Shown: piece by piece, positions 54,164 to 64,000 of the stretch
Layout of the letters: each line of letters opens with the position of its first letter
Numbering within the stretch: the first letter of the stretch is position 1
From: Siphonodentalium dalli
Lineage: Eukaryota; Mollusca; Scaphopoda; Gadilida; Siphonodentaliidae
Reading direction: 5' to 3'
Assembly: GCA_032622095.1 (NCBI GenBank)
Contig: CP136064.1
Coordinates: 124,001 to 188,000 of the forward strand
Length of the DNA stretch: 64,000 nucleotides
Made by a program: the position numbers and the translations under genes
The notes under the pieces: generated by a model
Database searches by the model: none
Seen by the model: the letters and a program-made list of their open reading frames with translations, nothing else
What the model was told of the DNA's origin: nothing

Positions 54164-57100
54164 GACTGGTTACATGGTGGAGTACGGTTGGATATTTTCA
54201 ATTTTGCGCATGTTTCTCCATACCGCGCCATGTCAAATCTGGCCATATCCGAATCGGGTTGTCATTTACAATGACTACAGAAAATAAATATCTTCATGTT
54301 GCAATGCAAATGTATGTTTAAAGGAACGGATGTATCTCAACTTAAAGGAACATAAGTAACACAGTCACCAACTTAAAGAGGTGTCTGATTTAGACTGGTT
54401 CCATGGTGGAGTACGGTTGGATATTTTCTATTTGGCGCATGTTTCTCCATACCGCGCCATGTCAAATCTGGCCATATCCGAATTGGGTTGTCATTTACAA
54501 TGACTACAGAAAATAAATATCTTCATGTTGGAATGCAAATGTATGTTTGAAGAAACAGATGTATCTCAACTTAAAGGAACATAAGTAACACAGTCACCAA
54601 CTTAAAGAGGTGTCTGATTTAGACTGGTTCCATGGTGGAGTACGGTTGGATATTTTCAATTTGGCGCATGTTTCTCCATACCGCGCCATGTCAAATCTGG
54701 CCCTATCCGAATCGGGTTGTCATTTACAATGACTGCAGAAAATATATATCTTCATGGTGGAATGCAAATATATGTTTAAAGGAACAGATGTATCTCAACT
54801 TAAAGGGACATAAGTATCACAGTCACCAACTTTAAGGGGTATCTGCTATAGACTGGTTCCATGGTGGAGTACGGTTGGATATTTTCAATTTGGCGCATGT
54901 TTCTCCATACCGCGCCATGTCAAATCTGGCCATATCCGAATCGGGTTGTCATTTACAATGACTGCAGAAAATATATATCTTCATGGTGGAATGCAAATGA
55001 ATGTTTAAAGGAACAGATGTATCTCAACTTAAAGGGACATAAGTAACACCGTCACCAACTTGAAGGGGTATCTGCTATAGACTGGTTACATGGTGGAGTA
55101 CGGTTGGATATTTTCAATTTTGCGCATGTTTCTACATACCGCGCCATGTCAAATCTGGCCATATCCGAATCGGGTTGTCATTTACAATGACTGCAGAAAA
55201 TAAATATCTTCATGTTGGAATGCAAATGTATGTTTAAAGGAACAGATGTATCTCAACTTAAAGGGACATAAGTAACACAGTCACCAACTTAAAGAGGTGT
55301 CTGATTTAGAATGGTTCCATGGTGGAGTACGGTTGGATATTTTCTACTTGGCGCATGTTTCTCCATACCGCGCCATGTCAAATCTGGCCATATCCGAATC
55401 GGGTTGTCATTTACAATGACTGCAGAAAATATATATCTTCATGGTGGAATGCAAATGTATGTTTAAAGGAACAGATGTATCTCAACTTAAAGGGACATAA
55501 GTAACACAGTCACCAACTTTAAGGGGTATCTGCTATAGACTGGTTACATGGTGGATTACGGTTGGATATTTTCAATTTTGCGCATGTTTCTCCATACCGC
55601 GCTATGTCAAATCTGGCCATATCCGAATCGGGTTGTCATTTACAATGACTACAGAAAATAAATATCTTCATGTTGCAATGCAAATGTATGTTTAAAGGAA
55701 CGGATGTATCTCAACTTAAAGGAACATAAGTAACACAGTCACCAACTTAAAGAGGTGTCTGATTTAGACTGGTTCCATGGTGGAGTACGGTTGGATATTT
55801 TCTATTTGGCGCATGTTTCTCCATACCGCGCCATGTCAAATCTGGCCATATCCGAATCGGGTTGTCATTTACAATGACTACAGAAAATAAATATCTTCAT
55901 GTTGGAATGCAAATGTATGTTTGAAGAAACAGATGTATCTCAACTTAAAGGGACATAAGTAACACAGTCACCAACTTTAAGGGGTATCTGCTATAGACTG
56001 GTTCCATGGTGGAGTACGGTTGGATATTTTCAATTTGGCGCATGTTTCTCCATACCGCGCCATGTCAAATCTGGCCATATCCGAATCGGGTTGTCATTTA
56101 CAATGACTGCAGAAAATATATATCTTCATGTTGGAATGCAAATGTATGTTTAAAGGAACAGATGTATCTCAACTTAAAGGGACATAAGTAACACCGTCAC
56201 CAACTTTAAGGGGTATCTGCTATAGACTGGTTCCATGGTGGAGTACTGTTGGATATTTTCAATTTGGCGCATGTTTCTCCCTACCGCGTCATGTGAAATC
56301 TGGCCATATCCGAATCGGGTTGTCATTTACAATGACTACAGAAAATAAATATCTTCATGTTGGAATGCAAATGTATGTTTAAAGAAACAGATGTATCTCA
56401 ACTTAAAGGGACATAAGTAACACAGTCACCAACTTTAAGGGGTATCTGCTATAGACTGGTTACATGGTGGAGTACGGTTGGATATTTTCAATTTTGCGCA
56501 TGTTTCTCCATACCGCGCCATGTCAAATCTGGCCATATCCGAATCGGGTTGTCATTTACAATGACTACAGAAAATATATATCTTCATGTTGCAATGCAAA
56601 TGTATGTTTAAAGGAACGGATGTATCTCAACTTAAAGGAACATAAGTAACACAGTCACCAACTTAAAGAGGTGTCTGATTTAGACTGGTTCCATGGTGGA
56701 GTACGGTTGGATATTTTCTATTTGGCGCATGTTTCTCCATACCGCGCCATGTCAAATCTGGCCATATCCGAATCGGGTTGTCATTTACAATGACTACAGA
56801 AAATAAATATCTTCATGTTGGAATGCAAATGTATGTTTGAAGGAACAGATGTATCTCAACTTAAAGGGACATAAGTAACACAGTCACCAACTTTAAGGGG
56901 TATCTGCTATAGACTGGTTCCATGGTGGAGTACGGTTGGATATTTTCTATTTGGCGCATGTTTCTCCATACCGCGCCATGTCAAATCTAGCCATATCCGA
57001 ATCGGGTTGTCATTTACAATGACTACAGAAAATAAATATCTTCATGTTGGAATGCAAATGTATGTTTAAAGAAACAGATGTATCTCAACTTAAAGGGACA

Positions 57101-57961
57101 TAAGTAACACAGTCACCAACTTTAAGGGGTATCTGCTATAGACTGGTTCCATGGTGGAGTACTGTTGGATATTTTCAATTTGGCGCATGTTTCTCCCTAC
57201 CGCGCCATGTCAAATCTGGCCATATCCGAATCGGGTTGTCATTTACAATAACTACAGAAAATAAATATCTTCATGTTGGAATGCAAATGTATGTTTAAAG
57301 GAACAGATGTATCTCAACTCAAAGGGACATAAGTAACACCGTCACCAACTTTAAGGGGTAACTGCTATAGACTGGTTACATGGTGGAGTACGGTTGGATA
57401 TTTTCAATTTTGCGCATGTTTCTCCATACCGCGCCATGTCAAATCTGGCCATATCCGAATCGGGTTGTCATTTACAATGGCTGCAGAAAATATATATCTT
57501 CATGTTGGAATGCAAATGTATGTTTAAAAAAACAGATGTATCTCAACTTAAAGGGACATAAGTAACACAGTCACCAACTTAAAGGGGTATCTGCTATAGA
57601 CTGGTTACATGGTGGAGTACGGTTGGATATTTTCAATTTTGCGCATGTTTCTCCATACCGCGCCATGTCAAATCTGGCCATATCCGAATCGGGTTGTCAT
57701 TTACAATGACTGCAGAAAATATATATCTTCATGGTGGAATGCAAATGTATGTTTAAAGGAACAGATGTATCTCAACTTAAAGGGACATAAGTAACACAGT
57801 CACCAACTTTAAGGGGTATCTGCTATAGACTGGTTCCATGGTGGAGTACGGTTGGATATTTTCAATTTGGCGCATGTTTCTCCATACCGCGCCATGTCAA
57901 ATCTGGCCATATCCGAATCGGGTTGTCATTTACAATGACTGCAGAAAATATATATCTTCAT
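54164..57961 (+). repeat. Second copy of the forward HOR
   Basis: Monomer order by anchor: J-like 54,174, K-like 54,403, F-like 54,632, H 54,861, I 55,090, A 55,319, J-like 55,548, K-like 55,777, G 56,006, C 56,235, J 56,464, K 56,693, L 56,922, M 57,151, two mixed copies, and a truncated last copy at 57,838. From 55,548 to the junction it follows 14,609-17,022 at a constant offset of 40,939 bp. Confidence 0.88.
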
Positions 57962-57966
57962 GTTGG
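57962..57966. other. Tail-to-tail inversion junction 2 (same GTTGG overlap)
   Basis: CTTCATGTTGGTGACTGTGTTAC is identical to the junction at 26,167, and the J-like (TTGCATTGCAAC, ATCCGTTCC) and K-like monomers that follow match as well. The left flanks differ: here the cut monomer follows copies with ATTTTGCGCATG, whereas at 26 kb it follows the TTTTTCC/GGAAAGC and GTTGGAAATTTT variants. Confidence 0.96.
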
Positions 57967-59335
57967 TGACTGTGTTACTTATGTTCCTTTAAGTTGAGAT
58001 ACATCCGTTCCTTTAAACATACATTTGCATTGCAACATGAAGATATTTATTTTCTGTAGTCATTGTAAATGACAACCCGATTCGGATATGGCCAGATTTG
58101 ACATGGCGCGGTATGGAGAAACATGCGCCAAATAGAAAATATCCAACCGTACTCCACCATGGAACCAGTCTATAGCAGATACCCCTTAAAGTTGGTGACT
58201 GTGTTACTTATGTCCCTTTAAGTTGAGATACATCTGTTCCTTTAAACATACATTTGCATTCCAACATGAAGATATTTATTTTCTGTAGTCATTGTAAATG
58301 ACAACCCGATTCGGATATGGCCAGATTTGACATGGCGCGGTATGGAGAAACATGCGCCAAATAGCAAATATCCAACCGTACTCCACCATGGAACCAGTCT
58401 AAATCAGACACCTCTTTAAGTTGGTGACTGTGTTACTTATGTTCCTTTAAGTTGAGATACATCTGTTCCTTTAAACATACATTTGCATTCCAACATGAAG
58501 ATATATATTTTCTGCAGTCATTGTAAATGACAACCCGATTCGGATATGGCCAGATTTGACATGGCGCGGTATGGAGAAACATGCGCCAAATTGAAAATAT
58601 CCAACCGTACTCCACCATGGAACCAGTCTATAGCAGATACCCCTTTAAGTTGGTGACTGTGTTACTTATGTCCCTTTAAGTTGAGATACATCTGTTCCTT
58701 TAAACATACATTTGCTTTCCAACATGAAGATATTTATTTTCTGTAGTCATTGTAAATGACAACCCAATTCGGATATGGCCAGATTTGACATGGCGCGGTA
58801 TGGAAAAACATGCGCCAAATTGAAAATATCCAACCGTACTCCACCATGGAACCAGTCTATAGCAGATACCCCTTAAAGTTGGTGACTGTGTTACTTATGT
58901 CCCTTTAAGTTGAGATACATCTGTTCCTTTAAGCATACATTTGCATTCCAACATGAAGATATTTATTTTCTGTAGTCATTGTAAATGACAACCCGATTCG
59001 GATATGGCCAGATTTGACATGGCGCGGTAGGGAGAAACATGCGCCAAATTGAAAATATCCAACAGTACTCCACCATGGAACCAGTCTATAGCAGATACCC
59101 CTTAAAGTTGGTGACTGTGTTACTTATGTCCCTTTAAGTTGAGATACATCTGTTCCTTTAAACATTCATTTGCATTCCAACATGAAGATATTTATTTTCT
59201 GTAGTCATTGTAAATGACAACCCGATTCAGATATGGCCAGATTTGACATGGCGCGGTATGGAGAAACATGCGCCAAATAGAAAATATCCAACCGTACTCC
59301 ACCATGGAACCAGTCTATAGCAGATACCCCTTAAA
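57967..59335 (-). repeat. Start of reverse block 4, homologous to 26.17-27.1 kb
   Basis: The first two monomers match 26,172-26,629, apart from AAATAGCAAATATCC near 58,362. One extra monomer (58,422-58,650) is then present, after which the TTTGCTTTCC/TGGAAAAAC and TTTAAGCATAC monomers resume the same order as at 26,630 and 26,859. The last monomer here has AACATTCATTTGC with CCCGATTCAGATATGG. Confidence 0.85.
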
Positions 59336-61392
59336 GTTGGTGACTGTGTTACTTATGTCCCTTTAAGTTGAGATACATCTGTTCCTTTAAACATTTGCAT
59401 TCCAACATGAAGATATTTATTTTCTGTAGTCATTGTAAATGACAACCCGATTCGGATATGGCCAGATTTGACATGGCGCGGTATGGAGAAACATGCGCCA
59501 AATAGAAAATATCCAACCGTACTCCACCATGGAACCAGTCTAAATCAGACACCTCTTTAAGTTGGTGACTGTGTTACTTATGTTCCTTTAAGTTGAGATA
59601 CATCTGTTCCTTTAAACATACATTTGCATTCCAACATGAAGATATTTATATTCTGCAGTCATTGTAAATGACAACCCGATACGGATATGGCCAGATTTGA
59701 CATGGCGCGGTATGGAGAAACATGCGCAAAATTGAAAATATCCAACCGTACTCCACCATGTAACCAGTCTATAGCAGATACCCCTTAAAGTTGGTGACTG
59801 TGTTACTTATGTCCCTTTAAGTTGAGATACATCTGTTCCTTTAAGCATACATTTGCATTCCAACATGAAGATATTTATTTTCTGTAGTCATTGTAAATGA
59901 CAACCCGATTCGGATATGGCCAGATTTGACATGGCGCGGTAGGGAGAAACATGCGCCAAATTGAAAATATCCAACAGTACTCCACCATGGAACCAGTCTA
60001 TAGCAGATACCCCTTAAAGTTGGTGACTGTGTTACTTATGTTCCTTTAAGTTGAGATACATCTGTTTCTTTAAACATACATTTGCATTCCAACATGAAGA
60101 TATTTATTTTCTGTAGTCATTGTAAATGACAACCCGATTCGGATATGGCCAGATTTGACATGGCGCGGTATGGAGAAACATGCGCCAAATAGAAAATATC
60201 CAACCGTACTCCACCATGGAACCAGTCTATAGCAGATACCCCTTAAAGTTGGTGACTGTGTTACTTATGTCCCTTTAAGTTGAGATACATCTGTTCCTTT
60301 AAACATACATTTGCATTCCAACATGAAGATATTTATTTTCTGTAGTCATTGTAAATGACAACCCGATTCGGATATGGCCAGATTTGACATGGCGCGGTAT
60401 GGAGAAACATGCGCAAAATTGAAAATATCCAACCGTACTCCACCATGTAACCAGTCTATAGCAGATACCCCTTAAAGTTGGTGACTGTGTTACTTATGTC
60501 CCTTTAAGTTGAGATACATCTGTTCCTTTAAACATACATTTGCATTCCAACATGAAGATATATATTTTCTGCAGTCATTGTAAATGACAACCCGATTCGG
60601 ATATGGCCAGATTTGACATGGCGCGGTATGGAGAAACATGCGCAAAATTGAAAATATCCAACCGTACTCCACCATGTAACCAGTCTATAGCAGATACCCC
60701 TTAAAGTTGGTGACGGTGTTACTTATGTCCCTTTAAGTTGAGATACATCTGTTCCTTTAAACATACATTTGCATTCCAACATGAAGATATAAATTTTCTG
60801 CAGTCATTGTAAATGACAACCCGATTCGGATATGGCCAGATTTGACATGGCGCGGTATGGAGAAACATGCGCCAAATTGAAAATATCCAACCGTACTCCA
60901 CCATGGAACCAGTCTATAGCAGATACCCCTTAAAGTTGGTGACTGTGTTACTTATGTCCCTTTAAGTTGAGATACATCTGTTCCTTTAAACATACATTTG
61001 CATTCCACCATGAAGATATATATTTTCTGCAGTCATTGTAAATGACAACCCGATTCGGATATGGCCAGATTTGACATGGCGCGGTATGGAGAAACATGCG
61101 CCAAATTGAAAATATCCAACAGTACTCCACCATGGAACCAGTCTATAGCAGATACCCCTTAAAGTTGGTGACTGTGTTACTTATGTTCCTTTAAGTTGAG
61201 ATACATCTGTTTCTTTAAACATACATTTGCATTCCAACATGAAGATATTTATTTTCTGTAGTCATTGTAAATGACAACCCGATTCGGATATGGCCAGATT
61301 TGACATGGCGCGGTATGGAGAAACATGCGCCAAATAGAAAATATCCAACCGTACTCCACCATGGAACCAGTCTATAGCAGATACCCCTTAAA
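59336..61392 (-). repeat. Higher-order repeat, 9 monomers, 2,057 bp (copy 1)
   Basis: Nine monomers minus a 4-bp deletion (TTTAAACATTTGC for TTTAAACATACATTTGC, near 59,388). Other private marks are ATTTATATTCTGCAG with CCCGATACGG (59,645-59,685), TTTAAGCATAC (near 59,842) and GATATAAATTTTC (near 60,786). All recur 2,057 bp later. Confidence 0.88.
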
Positions 61393-63449
61393 GTTGGTGA
61401 CTGTGTTACTTATGTCCCTTTAAGTTGAGATACATCTGTTCCTTTAAACATTTGCATTCCAACATGAAGATATTTATTTTCTGTAGTCATTGTAAATGAC
61501 AACCCGATTCGGATATGGCCAGATTTGACATGGCGCGGTATGGAGAAACATGCGCCAAATAAAAAATATCCAACCGTACTCCACCATGGAACCAGTCTAA
61601 ATCAGACACCTCTTTAAGTTGGTGACTGTGTTACTTATGTTCCTTTAAGTTGAGATACATCTGTTCCTTTAAACATACATTTGCATTCCAACATGAAGAT
61701 ATTTATATTCTGCAGTCATTGTAAATGACAACCCGATACGGATATGGCCAGATTTGACATGGCGCGGTATGGAGAAACATGCGCAAAATTGAAAATATCC
61801 AACCGTACTCCACCATGTAAACAGTCTATAGCAGATACCCCTTAAAGTTGGTAACTGTGTTACTTATGTCCCTTTAAGTTGAGATACATCTGTTCCTTTA
61901 AGCATACATTTGCATTCCAACATGAAGATATTTATTTTCTGTAGTCATTGTAAATGACAACCCGATTCGGATATGGCCAGATTTGACATGGCGCGGTAGG
62001 GAGAAACATGCGCCAAATTGAAAATATCCAACAGTACTCCACCATGGAACCAGTCTATAGCAGATACCCCTTAAAGTTGGTGACTGTGTTACTTATGTTC
62101 CTTTAAGTTGAGATACATCTGTTTCTTTAAACATACATTTGCATTCCAACATGAAGATATTTATTTTCTGTAGTCATTGTAAATGACAACCCGATTCGGA
62201 TATGGCCAGATTTGACATGGCGCGGTATGGAGAAACATGCGCCAAATAGAAAATATCCAACCGTACTCCACCATGGAACCAGTCTATAGCAGATACCCCT
62301 TAAAGTTGGTGACTGTGTTACTTATGTCCCTTTAAGTTGAGATACATCTGTTCCTTTAAACATACATTTGCATTCCAACATGAAGATATTTATTTTCTGT
62401 AGTCATTGTAAATGACAACCCGATTCGGATATGGCCAGATTTGACATGGCGCGGTATGGAGAAACATGCGCCAAATAGAAAATATCCAACCGTACTCCAC
62501 CATGGAACCAGTCTAAATCAGACACCTCTTTAAGTTGGTGACTGTGTTACTTATGTTCCTTTAAGTTGAGATACATCTGTTCCTTTAAACATACATTTGC
62601 ATTCCAACATGAAGATATTTATTTTCTGCAGTCATTGTAAATGACAACCCGATTCGGATATGGCCAGATTTGACATGGCGCGGTATGGAGAAACATGCGC
62701 AAAATTGAAAATATCCAACCGTACTCCACCATGTAACCAGTCTATAGCAGATACCCCTTAAAGTTGGTGACGGTGTTACTTATGTCCCTTTAAGTTGAGA
62801 TACATCTGTTCCTTTAAACATACATTTGCATTCCAACATGAAGATATAAATTTTCTGCTGTCATTGTAAATGACAACCCGATTCGGATATGGCCAGATTT
62901 GACATGGCGCGGTATGGAGAAACATGCGCCAAATTGAAAATATCCAACCGTACTCCACCATGGAACCAGTCTATAGCAGATACCCCTTAAAGTTGGTGAC
63001 TGTGTTACTTATGTCCCTTTAAGTTGAGATACATCTGTTCCTTTAAACATACATTTGCATTCCACCATGAAGATATATATTTTCTGCAGTCATTGTAAAT
63101 GACAACCCGATTCGGATATGGCCAGATTTGACATGGCGCGGTATGGAGAAACATGCGCCAAATTGAAAATATCCAACCGTACTCCACCATGGAACCAGTC
63201 TATAGCAGATACCCCTTAAAGTTGGTGACTGTGTTACTTATGTCCCTTTAAGTTGAGATACATCTGTTCCCTTAAACATACATTTGCATTCCAACATGAA
63301 GATACATATTTTCTGCAGTCAATGTAAATGACAACCCGATTCGGATATGGCCAGATTTGACATGGCGCGGTATGGAGAAACATGCGCCAAATTGAAAATA
63401 TCCAACCGTACTCCACCATGGAACCAGTCTATAGCAGATACCCCTTTAA
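61393..63449 (-). repeat. Higher-order repeat, 9 monomers, 2,057 bp (copy 2)
   Basis: It carries the same 4-bp deletion (near 61,445), CCCGATACGG (61,733-61,742), TTTAAGCATAC and GATATAAATTTTC (near 62,843). Some inner monomers (62,309, 62,538 and 63,234) differ from their counterparts at 60,252, 60,481 and 61,177, so the copies have since exchanged or been converted. Confidence 0.86.
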
Positions 63450-64000
63450 GTTGGTGACTGTGTTACTTATGTCCCTTTAAGTTGAGATACATCTGTTCCT
63501 TTAAACATACATTTGCTTTCCAACATGAAGATATTTATTTTCTGTAGTTATTGTAAATGACAACCCGATTCGGATATGGCCAGATTTGACATGGCGCGGT
63601 ATGGAAAAACATGCGCCAAATTGAAAATATCCAACCGTACTCCACCATGGAACCAGTCTATAGCAGATACCCCTTAAAGTTGGTGACTGTGTTACTTATG
63701 TCCCTTTAAGTTGAGATACATCTGTTCCTTTAAACATACATTTGCATTCCAACATGAAGATATTTATTTTCTGTAGTCATTGTAAATGACAACCCGAATC
63801 GGATATGGCCAGATTTGACATGGCGCGGTATGGAGAAACATGCGCCAAATAGAAAATATCCAACCGTACTCCACCATGGAACCAGTCTATAGCAGATACC
63901 CCTTAAAGTTGGTGACTGTGTTACTTATGTCCCTTTAAGTTGAGATACATCTGTTACTTTAAACATACATTTGCATTCCAACATGAAGATATTTATTTTC
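63450..64000 (-). repeat. Trailing reverse monomers, cut by the window edge
   Basis: A monomer with TTTGCTTTCC and TGGAAAAAC, one with CCCGAATCGG (both also present in the 8-monomer unit at 29-33 kb), and a partial final copy. Nothing other than satellite is visible. Confidence 0.9.

Larger units (their letters stand above)
52426..57966 (+). repeat. Orientation block 3, forward array
   Basis: About 24 monomers in + orientation between the head-to-head junction and the second tail-to-tail junction. It is a composite of 52,429-54,163, which shares variants with the reverse zone at 43.6-45.9 kb, and 54,160-57,961, which is related to the forward HOR at 13.5-17 kb. Confidence 0.97.
1..64000. repeat. 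Satellite DNA array, 229 bp monomer, about 280 copies
   Basis: The same 229 bp unit repeats without interruption across the window. Diagnostic words such as CTATAGACTGG, CCATGGTGGAGTAC, ATACCGCGCCATG and GGCCATATCCGAATCGGG recur every 229 bases, or as reverse complements in the - blocks. The consensus is about 40% GC and keeps about six CpG sites. Most copies carry an NcoI site (CCATGG, consensus about 14-19). A subset carries a PstI site (CTGCAG, about 117-122), the rest having CTACAG there. Copies differ mainly by point substitutions at recurring positions, with few indels. No unique sequence lies between copies, so this is a classical tandem satellite. A eukaryotic nuclear origin is inferred from array size and style; the species and family name are not recognised. 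Confidence 0.98.
57962..64000 (-). repeat. Orientation block 4, reverse array
   Basis: About 26 reverse monomers running off the window edge. The variants resemble those at 26.2-32.8 kb, for example TTTAAGCATAC with GGTAGGGAG, CGCGGTATGGAAAAAC, and GTTCCCTTAAAC with GATACATATT near 63,270 (also near 29,420 and 31,252). Confidence 0.97.

Noticed and set aside
54047-54274. A 75-codon open frame
   Set aside because: It reads through the 102 bp deletion junction at 54,160 into the next monomer in another frame, so it is a rearrangement artefact.
54632-54835. A 67-codon open frame ending YHSHQL
   Set aside because: It is the usual monomer frame extended because AAGTAACAC became AAGTATCAC, removing the normal stop. 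It is a point variant, not a gene.
1-64000. CRISPR array
   Set aside because: The repeat unit is 229 bp with no unique spacers between copies, far from the short repeat plus spacer layout.
1-64000. Telomere repeats, tRNA or rRNA genes, or transposon ends within the array
   Set aside because: I looked for (TTAGGG)n or similar runs, and for any stretch that breaks the monomer pattern, such as terminal inverted repeats with target duplications. None was seen; all irregularities are explained by monomer deletions, 1-4 bp indels or inversions.

Overview
The window is satellite DNA from end to end. One monomer family with a 229 bp period fills all 64,000 bases, about 280 copies, with no gene, transposon, RNA gene or unique spacer that I can find. 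The monomer consensus is about 40% GC by hand count. This points to the heterochromatin of a eukaryotic nuclear genome, such as a centromeric, pericentromeric or subtelomeric array. I do not recognise the family and cannot name the organism. Consensus positions below count from the C of CTATAGACTGG as position 1.

The array changes orientation three times, giving four blocks: + (1 to about 26,167), - (to about 52,426), + (to about 57,962) and - (to the window end). The two tail-to-tail junctions (26,167 and 57,962) are the same junction: same breakpoint, same 5 bp overlap, and nearly the same sequence for about 450 bp to the right. The head-to-head junction at 52,426 is different and has imperfectly palindromic arms. 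The simplest reading is one inverted (+/-) unit that was later duplicated.

Above the monomer level there are higher-order repeats (HORs). In the first + block a 9-monomer unit (types A to I, 2,061 bp) recurs, with 12-, 16- and 5-monomer derivatives. In the first - block there is an 8-monomer tandem pair (1,832 bp), followed by a 17 kb zone (35.3-52.4 kb) in which a cassette carrying a private 1-bp deletion recurs nine times at spacings of 5 to 16 monomers. The second + block begins with about 1.7 kb of sequence related to that zone but inverted. It then switches at a TATA overlap (54,160) into a copy of the 14-17 kb HOR. The last - block carries a 9-monomer near-duplicate of 2,057 bp, tagged by a 4-bp deletion.

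A 61-codon open frame occurs in many monomers, but it behaves like a by-product of the repeat and not like a gene. All comparisons were made by reading. Percent identities were not computed.
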